This document shows, in pieces, positions 53,212 to 61,926 of a DNA stretch of 64,000 nucleotides. The first letter of the stretch is position 1, and each line of letters begins with the position of its first letter. This DNA comes from Pseudomonas sp. GV085 (GTDB lineage: Bacteria; Pseudomonadota; Gammaproteobacteria; Pseudomonadales; Pseudomonadaceae): positions 248,001 to 312,000 of the forward strand of contig NZ_QAOV01000008.1 of assembly GCF_003050925.1 (NCBI RefSeq), read 5' to 3'. The translations under genes and the position numbers were made by a program. The notes below the pieces were generated by a model that saw only the letters and a list, made by a program, of their open reading frames with translations, did no database searches and had not been told where the DNA came from.

Positions 53212-54225
53212 ATGAGCAGCAAAGTGGATCCGCAGTTTCGCGACATTCGTGTCGACAGCGATGACCTCGAGGCCGCCAGAAGCTGGATGTCCGGTATCTG
53301 CGGGCCCCATCGACTGGTGAGCGCGACCCCCGAACGGATTCGCTTTCATCACAACGCCAACATGTTCAAATCGATGGCCACCACCCTGGGCACTATCGAA
53401 TACGGCACCGATGTCACCATCGATATCGAAGACGCCGAGCACTTCAGCAGCTACAGCCTGAGCTTGCCGCTGGTGGGCCAACAGGAGCTGAGCAAGGACG
53501 GCAGCGTGCTCAGGTCCGACCGCGATCAAGGGGTCATCGTGTCGCCCAATGAAAACCAGCTGCTGGCGATCTCCGGTGACTGTCGCAAGGTTCAGGTGGT
53601 GATTACGCGTATTGCGATGAGCGAAGCGCTGGAGGGGATGTTGCAACGGCCTCTGGACGCGCCGCTGCGCTTCGAGCCGGTGATGGATGCGATCGATGGC
53701 GCATCGGCGTCGTGGTGGCGCATGGCGCGTTATTTCATCGACGAGCTTGCGCGCAGCAGCGAACTCTTCGAACAAGTGGCCTTCACCCGGGACATTGAAA
53801 GCTCGCTGATCAAGGGCCTGATCCTGGCCCAGCCCAACAACTATTCGCAGGCGCTGCGGGATGTGCTGGGCGTGAAGTTGCCGCATTACCTGATCAGGGC
53901 TCGACAGTACATCCACGACAACGCCCGCGAAGCGTTGCACCTGGAGGACATCGAGGCCGCTGCCGGCGTTTCGCGCTTCAAGTTGTTCGATGCGTTCAAG
54001 AAGTACTTCGCCATGTCGCCGATGGTCTACCTGAAAAAGTACCGCTTGAACGCCGTGCGCCAGGAGATGCTTGAGCACGGTTCGGCACGCAATATTTCCG
54101 GGATCGCGATGGGCTGGGGGTTCATGCACCTGGGGCGTTTTTCCACCGAGTACCGCAAGCTGTTCGACGAAACCCCGAGCATGACCTTGCAGCGCAACGA
54201 AGCCCGGCGCCTGCACGGGCATTGA
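53212..54225 (+). CDS. AraC-family regulator (AraC-binding-like, AntR-type)
   Basis: This 337-residue regulator has a long N-terminal ligand domain of the AraC-binding-like type (about 30-200; FSSYSLSLPLVGQQEL, GVIVSPNENQLLAISGDCRKVQVVI) and a C-terminal HTH pair (LHLEDIEAAAGVSRFKLFDAFKKYF, GIAMGWGFMHLGRFSTEYRKLFDETPS). This architecture is shared by AntR/AndR activators of anthranilate degradation. It lies between kynB and kynR, where anthranilate is the pathway product, so a role in kynurenine/anthranilate response is plausible. GTG 53209 is an alternative start. Confidence 0.82.
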   Translation: MSSKVDPQFRDIRVDSDDLEAARSWMSGICGPHRLVSATPERIRFHHNANMFKSMATTLGTIEYGTDVTIDIEDAEHFSSYSLSLPLVGQQELSKDGSVLRSDRDQGVIVSPNENQLLAISGDCRKVQVVITRIAMSEALEGMLQRPLDAPLRFEPVMDAIDGASASWWRMARYFIDELARSSELFEQVAFTRDIESSLIKGLILAQPNNYSQALRDVLGVKLPHYLIRARQYIHDNAREALHLEDIEAAAGVSRFKLFDAFKKYFAMSPMVYLKKYRLNAVRQEMLEHGSARNISGIAMGWGFMHLGRFSTEYRKLFDETPSMTLQRNEARRLHGH

Positions 54226-54237
54226 AGGTCGGCGTCC

Positions 54238-54711
54238 TTACTTGCGTACCACCAGATCCAGCAGTTGCTCGCGCTCCTTGATTTTTTGCAGGACGATTTC
54301 CGAACGTATATCGGTGACGCCGGCGGTGCGGTTGAGGTGGTTGACGATGAAATCCGAGAAGTGCTTGAGGTTGCGGGCCTGGACCCGCAACACATAGTTG
54401 CTCGCCCCGGTAACGACATACGCGGTGACCACCTCCGGCCACTGCTGAACCTTCTTGATGAAGGTCTCGTGCCAGTCCTCGACGTCCTGTCGCAGCGACA
54501 CATGAACGATGGCTTCCAGTTCAATGCCCAGCCGTTCGGCATTCAGCACCGCGCGATAGCCGGTGATGATTCCTTCGCTTTCCAGCAGGCGCAAACGGCG
54601 CAGGCAAGCCGAGGGTGACAAGGCGACTTTCTCCGCCAATTCCTGATTGCTGATACGGCCATCCTGTTGCAATTGATGCAGGATTCGCAGGTCTGTCGAG
54701 TCAAGATTCAT
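54238..54711 (-). CDS. kynR: Lrp/AsnC-family regulator KynR
   Basis: This 157-residue regulator has an N-terminal HTH (LDSTDLRILHQLQQDGRISNQELAEKVALSPSACLRRLRLLE, the Lrp signature) and a RAM ligand domain (VVTAYVVTGASNYVLRVQARNLKHFSDFI). It is divergent from kynU, as KynR is next to the kyn genes in P. aeruginosa, where it activates them with kynurenine. The 209-bp intergenic region should hold its operators. Confidence 0.88.
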   Translation of the reverse strand: MNLDSTDLRILHQLQQDGRISNQELAEKVALSPSACLRRLRLLESEGIITGYRAVLNAERLGIELEAIVHVSLRQDVEDWHETFIKKVQQWPEVVTAYVVTGASNYVLRVQARNLKHFSDFIVNHLNRTAGVTDIRSEIVLQKIKEREQLLDLVVRK

Positions 54712-54745
54712 GGTTTGAATAAATCCGCGTTTATTGGGCGTTGAT

Positions 54746-54762
54746 TCGAATATTCTGCGAAA
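54746..54762. promoter_or_regulatory. Candidate KynR operator
   Basis: TTCGAATATTCTGCGAA contains the palindrome GAATATTC (54748-54755) in the kynR-kynU gap. Lrp-type regulators favour AT-rich palindromes. The assignment is by position only. Confidence 0.3.
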
Positions 54763-54920
54763 TAACTACTACATGACCGATTACTTTGCACGAAAATTCT
54801 TCAAAGGTTCGTTCATTATCTCTCCACCGAAAGGCAAGTGAAGTGCCTTGAATCAGGGCGCCGGAGCCGGCTGCTGCAACCTGTCCGGATGGCGTCGCAT
54901 AACAAAAAACAGGACACCCG

Positions 54921-56171
54921 ATGACGACAAGAAACAGTTGCCTGGCGCTTGATGCCCAGGACGTTCTGGCGCCCCTGCGCCGGCAGTTTGCGCTCCCCGA
55001 GGGCGTTATTTATCTCGACGGCAATTCCTTGGGTGCGCGGCCGGTCGCTGCTTTGGCCCGGGCGCAAGCGGTGGTCGCCGAGGAGTGGGGCAATGGCTTG
55101 ATCCGCAGCTGGAACAGCGCAGGCTGGCGCGAGCTGTCCGAACGTCTGGGCAACCGCCTGGCGGGCTTGATCGGTGCGGGGGAGGGTGAAGTCGTGGTGA
55201 CCGATACCACCTCGATCAACCTGTTCAAAGTGCTGAGCGCCGCTTTGCGCGTACAGGCCACGAGGTCGCCGCAGCGGCGGGTGATCGTCAGCGAGTCGAG
55301 CAATTTCCCCACCGACCTGTACATCGCCGAGGGCCTCGCGCAAATGCTGCAACAGGGTTACACCCTGCGCCTGGTGGACAGTCCTGAAGCGCTGCCGCAA
55401 GCGATTGACCAGGACACGGCGGTGGTCATGCTCACCCACGTCAATTACAAGACCGGCTACATGCACGACATGCAGGCCCTGACCGAGCTGACCCACGAAT
55501 GTGGCGCGCTGGCTATTTGGGATCTGGCTCATTCCGCCGGCGCGGTGCCGGTCGACCTGCATCAGGCGGGTGCCGATTACGCCATCGGCTGCACCTACAA
55601 GTACCTCAATGGCGGGCCGGGTTCGCAGGCCTTTGTCTGGGTTTCGCCAGAGTTGTGCGATCTGGTGCCGCAGCCGTTGTCCGGCTGGTTCGGCCATTCG
55701 CGGCAGTTCGCCATGGAGTCGCATTACGAGCCGAGCAGCGGCATCGCGCGCTACCTGTGCGGTACCCAGCCGATTACCTCTTTGGCGATGGTCGAGTGCG
55801 GCCTGGACGTGTTCGCCCAGACCGACATGGCCAGCCTGCGCCGCAAATCCCTGGCCCTGACGGACCTGTTCATCGAATTGGTCGAGCAGCGTTGCGCGGC
55901 TCACGAACTGAAGTTGATCACACCCCGTGAGCATGCCAGACGTGGCAGCCACGTCAGCTTCGAACACCCCGAAGGTTATGCGGTGATCCAGGCCCTGATC
56001 GAGCGAGGCGTGATTGGTGATTACCGCGAGCCACGCATCATGCGTTTCGGTTTCACCCCGCTGTACACGACCTTCACCGAAGTCTGGGATGCGGTGCAGA
56101 TCCTCGGCGAGATCCTCGACCGGAACACCTGGTCGCAAGCGCAATTCCAGGTTCGCCACAGCGTGACCTGA
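54921..56171 (+). CDS. kynU: Kynureninase
   Basis: This 416-residue PLP enzyme splits kynurenine to anthranilate and alanine. Family stretches are YLDGNSLGARP, SESSNFPTDLYIAEGL, WDLAHSAGAVP and the Schiff-base lysine K227 in AIGCTYKYLNGGPG. Later HSRQFAMESHYEPSSGIARYL matches the substrate loop. It leads a unit with an OprD-type porin and an amino acid permease, suggesting uptake of tryptophan-pathway compounds. Confidence 0.95.
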   Translation: MTTRNSCLALDAQDVLAPLRRQFALPEGVIYLDGNSLGARPVAALARAQAVVAEEWGNGLIRSWNSAGWRELSERLGNRLAGLIGAGEGEVVVTDTTSINLFKVLSAALRVQATRSPQRRVIVSESSNFPTDLYIAEGLAQMLQQGYTLRLVDSPEALPQAIDQDTAVVMLTHVNYKTGYMHDMQALTELTHECGALAIWDLAHSAGAVPVDLHQAGADYAIGCTYKYLNGGPGSQAFVWVSPELCDLVPQPLSGWFGHSRQFAMESHYEPSSGIARYLCGTQPITSLAMVECGLDVFAQTDMASLRRKSLALTDLFIELVEQRCAAHELKLITPREHARRGSHVSFEHPEGYAVIQALIERGVIGDYREPRIMRFGFTPLYTTFTEVWDAVQILGEILDRNTWSQAQFQVRHSVT

Positions 56172-56273
56172 GCCTTTCGGCCTCCGATTCCTGCCGCAGG
56201 ATTTTCTCCGCGGCAGGGCTTCGGCCGCCGGCAATAACCAGTTCTGCAATCACAATAATAAGGAGCACGCAGA

Positions 56274-57587
56274 ATGAAACTGTCCCTCTGGCCTGCCTTG
56301 CCGCTCGCCATTTCCAGCTGTCTTGGCCAAATGGCCTGTGCCGCCACCGACAACGGATTTGTCGAAGACAGCAGCCTGACCCTGACCAACCGTAACTTCT
56401 ATTTCTACCGCAACAACCTCAACAACCCGGGCGGTCAGAACTATCGGGACGAGTGGGCCCACGGGATCATGCTCGACTACCGCTCCGGCTACACCCAGGG
56501 AACGGTGGGATTCGGGGTCGATGCCTATGCGCAGTTGGGTCTCAAGCTCGACAGTGGCAAGGGACGCACGGGCACGGGTTTGCTGCCGGTCGATGCCGAT
56601 GGTCGTCCCGAGGATGAGTATTCCGAAGCGGGCGGTGCGGTGAAGGCGCGGATTTCCCGGACCGAACTCAAGTACGGCAACCTGACCCCGCTCAACCCGG
56701 TGTTCGGCACCGGCAATGCGCGCCTGTTCACCAGCAGTGCCACAGGCTTTCAATTGACCAGCAATGAACTCAAGGCGTTGCAACTGGACATCGGTCATTT
56801 CACCGCCGGCAACGACAGTAATTCGACCAATGCCAATGGCGCGCTCAAAGCGCTGTACGCCGGCGTGGAAACCCGCAGCGTCGATTATCTGGGCGGCAGT
56901 TATGCCCTGAGCGATCAACTGAGTGTCAGCCTGTACGGTTCGCAGTTCACCGACATCTGGCGCCAGTACTACACCAATACCAACTACACCTTTGCCCTTG
57001 GCGAAGGCCAGTCGCTGAACCTGGATTTCAATCTCTATCGCACCAACGACAGCGGCCAGAGCCTGGCCGGCAAGATCGACAACACCACCTGGTCGTTGTC
57101 CACCGCGTACAAATTCGGTGCCCATCGGTTGACCCTGGCGTACCAGCGGGTCGATGGCGACGAGCCGTTCGATTACCTGGGCTTCGACCAGCAGCCAGGC
57201 ACGTCGATCTTCCTCGCCAACTCGATTCAGGTTCTCGACTTCAACGCCCCCAACGAACGCTCATGGCAACTGCGTTACGACCTGGACATGGCGCCTTTCG
57301 GCGTGCCGGGCCTGAGCTTCATGTCGCGTTACGTCAGTGGCGACCACATCGATGACAGCCATTACGACGGCGGACCCAATGGCGCCTATGGACGTTACGG
57401 CGATGACGGCAAGCGCTGGGAGCGCGACATCGAGGCGCGCTATGTCGTGCAGTCGGGCAAGGCCAGGGATCTTTCAATACGCGTGCGTCAGGCCAGTGTG
57501 CGTTCCACTGCGCAGGTCGCCCGCGCCGACACCACGGACAACAACGAAGTCCGGGTGATCATCGAGTATCCGCTGAGTATTTTCTGA
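56274..57587 (+). CDS. OprD-family outer-membrane porin
   Basis: This 437-residue 18-strand porin has a signal peptide (about 1-23, ending MACA), then FVEDSSLTLTNRNFYFYRNNLN and WAHGIMLDYRSGYTQGTVGFGVDAYAQLGLKLD, the OprD opening. It ends VIIEYPLSIF. OprD proteins admit amino acids or aromatic acids. Its place between kynU and the permease suggests a kynurenine, tryptophan or anthranilate-type substrate; this is not visible in the sequence. Confidence 0.92.
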   Translation: MKLSLWPALPLAISSCLGQMACAATDNGFVEDSSLTLTNRNFYFYRNNLNNPGGQNYRDEWAHGIMLDYRSGYTQGTVGFGVDAYAQLGLKLDSGKGRTGTGLLPVDADGRPEDEYSEAGGAVKARISRTELKYGNLTPLNPVFGTGNARLFTSSATGFQLTSNELKALQLDIGHFTAGNDSNSTNANGALKALYAGVETRSVDYLGGSYALSDQLSVSLYGSQFTDIWRQYYTNTNYTFALGEGQSLNLDFNLYRTNDSGQSLAGKIDNTTWSLSTAYKFGAHRLTLAYQRVDGDEPFDYLGFDQQPGTSIFLANSIQVLDFNAPNERSWQLRYDLDMAPFGVPGLSFMSRYVSGDHIDDSHYDGGPNGAYGRYGDDGKRWERDIEARYVVQSGKARDLSIRVRQASVRSTAQVARADTTDNNEVRVIIEYPLSIF

Positions 57588-57672
57588 TCCGTGTCCTGCT
57601 GTGCGTGGCTGATCCCCACCGTTAAACCTACGACGTGCTCTTCAAGAAAGATAAAATCCAGAGGACATAAAA

Positions 57673-59085
57673 ATGACCGATAACTGCGGTTTCGAAACGA
57701 TATCCAACCGTGAACACGGCCTGCAGCGTCAGCTGACGTCGGGGCAAATGAGCATGATCGCCATTGGCGGTGCAATCGGCACCGGGCTGTTCATGGGCAG
57801 CGCCTATGCCATCGGGTATGCCGGGCCGAGCGTATTGCTCAGCTATGCCATCGGAGCAATCATCACCTTGCTGCTGATGGGTTGCCTGGCGGAAATGACC
57901 GTGGCCCATTCGACCTCGGGTTCGTTCGGTGCCTACGCCGAATTTTATGTCAGCCCGCTGGCCGGGTTCCTGGTGCGCTATGCCTACTGGGCAGCGATCG
58001 TGCTCGCGGTCGGCACGGAAGTGACGGCGGTGGCGATGTACATGAAGTACTGGTTCGCCAACGTGCCGGAGTGGGTATGGATCGTCTCGTTCTCCAGCGT
58101 GCTGATCGTGCTCAATGCCATCAGCGTGAAGACTTTCGGCACCTTCGAGTACTGGTTCTCGACCATCAAGATCGGAGCGATTGTCGGCTTCATCATCCTG
58201 GCAGTGTATGTGGTGTTCGGTTCCGGCAATCCGGAGTACGGCGTGCACAATTACACCGCTCACGGCGGCTTCTTCCCCAATGGCCTGCAAGGGATGTGGA
58301 TCGCGGTGATCGTGTCGATCTTCAGCTACCTGAGCGTGGAGATGATCGCGGTGGCCGCCGGTGAGGCAAAAGACCCGGAGCAGGCGGTGAAGAAAGCCTT
58401 TCGCGGGACTATCGTGCGCCTGGTGGTGTTCTACCTGCTGACCCTGGCGTTGATGCTGGCGATCGTGCCCTGGCTCCAGGCAGGCAATGCCCAAAGTCCG
58501 TTCGTCACGGTGATGCAAGCCATCGGCATTCCCGGCGCCACCGGCGTGATGAATTTCGTGATCCTGATTGCCGCGTTGTCGGCGATGAACAGCCAGTTGT
58601 ACATCACCACGCGCATGATGTTCAGCCTGTCCCGTGCCGGCTACGCGCCAAAATCCATGGGTGCGTTGAGCAAGACCGGGATCCCGTTGAACGCGCTGTT
58701 GCTTTCGAGTTCGGGGATCGCCCTGGCGACCTTGCTCAACATCCTGTACCCGGAAAGTTCGTTCACCCTGATGATGGCGATCTCGATGTTCGGCGCGATC
58801 TTTACCTGGTTCATGATCTTCCTCACGCACTACTGTTTCCGTCGTTTTCACGAACGCAATGGCAACCGCAAACTGTCGTTCCGCATGCGTCTGTTTCCCT
58901 ACAGCACATTGCTGGGGCTGGTGCTGATGGGGGCGGTGATGATCACGACCTATTTCACTGAGGCCTTCAAGATGACCCTGGTGTTCGGTGTGCCATTCCT
59001 GCTGGTGCTGTCGATCGTCTACGGTATTTTCTTCAGGAAAACCAGGGCGGTCACGCGTCAAGAGCGAAAAATACTGGCTCCATAA
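57673..59085 (+). CDS. Amino acid permease (AAT family, aromatic-type)
   Basis: This 470-residue APC/AAT permease has 12 helices with LTSGQMSMIAIGGAIGTGLFMGSAYAIGYAGPSVLLSYAIGA (the family opening) and VSIFSYLSVEMIAVAAGEAKDPEQAVKKAFRG. Spacing after the OprD porin (about 85 bp) and kynU suggests transport of tryptophan or kynurenine. GAGGA precedes the ATG. Its TAA stop is part of the 7-bp repeat flanking the 520-bp element that follows. Confidence 0.88.
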   Translation: MTDNCGFETISNREHGLQRQLTSGQMSMIAIGGAIGTGLFMGSAYAIGYAGPSVLLSYAIGAIITLLLMGCLAEMTVAHSTSGSFGAYAEFYVSPLAGFLVRYAYWAAIVLAVGTEVTAVAMYMKYWFANVPEWVWIVSFSSVLIVLNAISVKTFGTFEYWFSTIKIGAIVGFIILAVYVVFGSGNPEYGVHNYTAHGGFFPNGLQGMWIAVIVSIFSYLSVEMIAVAAGEAKDPEQAVKKAFRGTIVRLVVFYLLTLALMLAIVPWLQAGNAQSPFVTVMQAIGIPGATGVMNFVILIAALSAMNSQLYITTRMMFSLSRAGYAPKSMGALSKTGIPLNALLLSSSGIALATLLNILYPESSFTLMMAISMFGAIFTWFMIFLTHYCFRRFHERNGNRKLSFRMRLFPYSTLLGLVLMGAVMITTYFTEAFKMTLVFGVPFLLVLSIVYGIFFRKTRAVTRQERKILAP

Positions 59086-59262
59086 AAAAGGTTCTTCACG
59101 CAATCCCGGGGAGCACCGATACCTGTAGGAGCTGGCTTGAAGCGATGGCAACTGACGGCCGAGCATTTTCTTCCTGGTGTACATATTCATTGCTGCGGTA
59201 ACGGCCACTTAGGGTTCCGCCCTGACGGCGGGTCACTTGGAAGAGCGGAACGCCGCCCGGCC

Positions 59263-59363
59263 TGTAGGAGCGAGCTTGCTCGCGATGGAGGTCAACGATG
59301 ACGCGGGGAGCCTGACACCCCCGCGGTGCTCTCAGGTTTTTCGCGAGCAAGCTCGCTCCTACA
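59263..59363. repeat. REPIN inside the 520-bp element
   Basis: TGTAGGAGCGAGCTTGCTCGCGATGG and its inverse enclose a spacer. Confidence 0.85.
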
Positions 59364-59532
59364 GGGCCCGCCGCCATCGGCCATCCATGGCCGGCAGCGG
59401 CTAACCCGGCATCCATGCCGGGTTGCCCACTGCGCAGAACCTGCGCTCGGCCTCACGAGGGGGCGTGCACCGCAACAGCACCGCGAGGCGAGCTAACGCT
59501 CGACCTCGTTGTTTGGTGGTGCACGCGTTCCC

Positions 59533-59568
59533 CTGTAGGGGCTGCCGAACCTTCGGCAGCCCCTACAG
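59533..59568. repeat. Perfect palindrome CTGTAGGGGCTGCCGAA
   Basis: 17-bp arms with 2 bases between. It shares CTGTAGG ends with REPs but a different core, the GCTGCCGAA class also seen at 332. Confidence 0.8.
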
Positions 59569-59610
59569 ATATTTCGTTATATGTGCTCCCCGGGATTGCG
59601 TGAAGAACCT

Positions 59611-59644
59611 AAAAAATGCCCGTATCTCACGATACGGGCATTCT
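59611..59644 (-). terminator. Intrinsic terminator of the three-gene operon
   Basis: On the minus strand ATGCCCGTATC-GTGA-GATACGGGCAT is followed by a T-run. It lies 26 bp after the stop at 59670. Confidence 0.9.
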
Positions 59645-59669
59645 TCAATCTGCAAGGCTTGCCTTGCCG

Positions 59670-60716
59670 TTATGACCCTGTCGTAAAGGTCAGTTGGCTG
59701 ACAATGGCCATGGCCTTGGGCTGGATCGATGCACTGAGCGGCTGGCTCAACTCGTCGTGGAATGAATGATTGACCAGTTGCTCCTGCACGGCCCGCTCAA
59801 ACTCCGCCCCCGTGGTGACCGGATAGCCAAACGTCACCCGCAGGGTGGAGCCCGGCGCAACCTGCACGTTGTCCAGGTTCCAGAACTGCACTGCCAGGTT
59901 GGCGGTATATCCCGCCGGTATGGTGAACTGCGCGCCGGTCAGCTGCCCGTCTGCCGGGACGGTCAACGGCCCAAGCACGATCGGCTTCTGATTGGGCGCC
60001 ACGGTGTCGCACAACAGGCAGACGGTGGTACCGGTCAGACCGGTGGCGGACAGTGTAATGGTGAGCGCGGTCGAGGCGAAGCTGGCCGGAACCCGCAACT
60101 CCTGACGACGTACCCACTGATTGCCACTGACGACCGCCTGGTTGCGAAAACCGAAGGTCGGGGTCTGGCCAATCAGTTTCGCCAGGTCCAGCCAGTTGCT
60201 CACCGGCGGTACGGGGTCGGGGTGGCAGCCACTGTTGAGCTGGGCGATCAGGTTGAAGTAACCGTCACGATTGACCAGTGGCGGCGTCCAGACAAACGCT
60301 TGCTCGCCGACACCGATGTGCCCCGGTGGCACAGTGACGGCGGACGCCTCGGCGCCTGACTCGGTACTCAGCAGGTTGCCCTTGAAACTGGCAGGCAGCA
60401 TGAACACCTGTGCCTGGCTGTAATACAGGGAAAACGAGTCGGTCGGGGTGACCTGGCTACCATTCATGCCGCGCACGTAATAGTAGTTGGGGCGTCCTCC
60501 CGCCGGCTCGACGTTATAGGACTTCTGCCAGCTGTCGATGGAGCTGAACTCATTCTCGAACCCCGGTACCGGAGTTTCGCTCTGGATGATGTCAGGGCAC
60601 AGCCCCAACGGCGGCGAGAACGGCACGCTCCCCTTGGACGCCAGGTTGTTGCGCAGATAAATGTCTTTGGCGCCTGCGGTACTACGGCTGAATAAATTGA
60701 CGACGGCTTCGCTCAT
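59670..60716 (-). CDS. Predicted beta-sandwich protein, paralogue 2 of operon
   Basis: This 348-residue protein of unknown function is the third gene of the operon. It shares with the 60737 product the order D/G-IY-L/M-R near the N-terminus, P-L-x-x-CPDI, PNYYYVRGMNG, a FVW block, then FGFRN and a beta-rich C-terminal half. The pattern suggests two Ig-like (CARDB-type) domains of about 150 residues each. It has no signal peptide or membrane helix. AAGGAG lies 9 bp before the ATG. The 20-bp gap to the upstream gene supports one transcript. I recall similar uncharacterised proteins beginning IYVRDNLADTG in other bacteria, unverified. Confidence 0.75.
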   Translation of the reverse strand: MSEAVVNLFSRSTAGAKDIYLRNNLASKGSVPFSPPLGLCPDIIQSETPVPGFENEFSSIDSWQKSYNVEPAGGRPNYYYVRGMNGSQVTPTDSFSLYYSQAQVFMLPASFKGNLLSTESGAEASAVTVPPGHIGVGEQAFVWTPPLVNRDGYFNLIAQLNSGCHPDPVPPVSNWLDLAKLIGQTPTFGFRNQAVVSGNQWVRRQELRVPASFASTALTITLSATGLTGTTVCLLCDTVAPNQKPIVLGPLTVPADGQLTGAQFTIPAGYTANLAVQFWNLDNVQVAPGSTLRVTFGYPVTTGAEFERAVQEQLVNHSFHDELSQPLSASIQPKAMAIVSQLTFTTGS

Positions 60717-60736
60717 GACGTGAACTCCTTGTTCGA

Positions 60737-61909
60737 TTATTTGATTCGCAGACCATCAGCACCCAACAGCACGACAGGCCGTGGCCGGATGTCGGCGGTG
60801 GTGCCGCCGCGATAGGCGCTGTGCAAGGCATGGGACAGTGCAAAATCCACCAGTCCCCGTTGCAGTGCTTCTTCCAGCTCGGCCTTTGTGCCATCGGAGT
60901 AATAGGCCGGCGTGATATCCATCGAGGCCCCCGGCAACGAGACCGGCCCGCTATTGCGGTACAGGTTCAATGTGAGGGTGGCGCTATAGCCCGGTTCCAG
61001 CCAGCAACGCACACCGACGAAATGCCCCTGGTCAGGCATGGCGGTATTGACGATGGAAATCGACTTGCCCTTGGCATCGGTGCGACTGCAAGTGAGGTCA
61101 AAGGTCCAGCCGCGGCCATCGGTATTGGGCGCGAACCCGTTGTTGGTGACCTGCAGTGAATACTCTCGGCTGCCGGCGCTGACATCGTCAGGGATGATCA
61201 GTTGAGTGCTGATCTGAATCGTCGGCGACTGGGCCGACTGCATGGACACGTTGCGCCAGCCAAACTGCAGGTTGTTGGTGATCAGGGCTGACATGTCCAG
61301 CTGCGTGAGCACATCCGGGAACGGGTTGTTGGCATTGTTAAGCCAGGTAATCAGGCAATAGTGGCTACTGCCATCGGTGGGCGGCTGCGGGTTGGCCCAG
61401 ACAAAGGTATCCGCCGCGACGCCGATCGTGCCGGCCCCCAGATTGACCATCGAGGACACGTAGATCGGCGGCGTGCCGTCCGGGTGGTCCTGATCGGTGG
61501 GGATGGAAAAGTTTGCCCAGTTGCTCGGCCACTGGATGGCCGCGCAAGGCACACCATACAGCTGGACCTTGGTGGTACGGGGAATGGCTGTGCCGTTTTT
61601 GCCGCGGATATAGATGTAATTGGGGTGTCCTTGTGTGATGTTGTCGGCGGACTGGGTGGCGTAGCTGGTCGCGGTGGCCAGGGCGCTCTGGTAGTTGGGC
61701 ACCGGCATCCCGGCAATCCAGATGTCGGGACAGGCAGAGAGCGGCGAGCCCGCCGGCACCGTGCCTTCGTTGCTCTGGTTGGGCCGCATGTAGATACCCT
61801 GGCTGTAGGTCGCGGCGAGGCTCTGTACGTCGATTGACGGCAAGGCGGCAGGTCCGCGAAGCAAGCGGCCATGGCCTACCGCAGCCGGGCTTTTAGAGAC
61901 AATTAACAT
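60737..61909 (-). CDS. Predicted beta-sandwich protein, paralogue 1 of operon
   Basis: This 390-residue protein is the second gene of the operon. Its shared core with the 348-residue paralogue is GIYMRPNQSNEGTVP, SACPDIWIAG, PNYIYIRGKNGT, a conserved TFVWANP segment and FGWRNVSM, then a beta-rich second half (YSLQVTNNGF, GWTFDLTCSRTD, GYSATLTLNLYRN). A C-terminal helical segment (ELEEALQRGLVDFALSHALH) is also conserved in the partner (FERAVQEQLVNHSF). No signal peptide is seen. AAGGAG precedes the ATG at 61909; the long frame to 62386 overlaps the upstream gene and is not used. Function is unknown. Confidence 0.75.
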   Translation of the reverse strand: MLIVSKSPAAVGHGRLLRGPAALPSIDVQSLAATYSQGIYMRPNQSNEGTVPAGSPLSACPDIWIAGMPVPNYQSALATATSYATQSADNITQGHPNYIYIRGKNGTAIPRTTKVQLYGVPCAAIQWPSNWANFSIPTDQDHPDGTPPIYVSSMVNLGAGTIGVAADTFVWANPQPPTDGSSHYCLITWLNNANNPFPDVLTQLDMSALITNNLQFGWRNVSMQSAQSPTIQISTQLIIPDDVSAGSREYSLQVTNNGFAPNTDGRGWTFDLTCSRTDAKGKSISIVNTAMPDQGHFVGVRCWLEPGYSATLTLNLYRNSGPVSLPGASMDITPAYYSDGTKAELEEALQRGLVDFALSHALHSAYRGGTTADIRPRPVVLLGADGLRIK

Positions 61910-61926
61910 GTCAAACTCCTTTTGAC

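Larger units (their letters stand above)
59090..59609. mobile_element. MITE-like element with 27-bp inverted ends and 7-bp target repeat
   Basis: GGTTCTTCACGCAATCCCGG plus GGAGCAC (59090-59116) is exactly inverted at 59583-59609. TAAAAAA flanks both sides (59083-59089, 59610-59616), looking like a target duplication. Inside are a half-REP (about 59123), a full REPIN (59263-59363), a hairpin AACCCGGCAT/ATGCCGGGTT (59404-59425) and a 17-bp perfect palindrome (59533-59568). No gene of credible length is inside. The left end overlaps the stop region of the permease gene. Confidence 0.7.
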
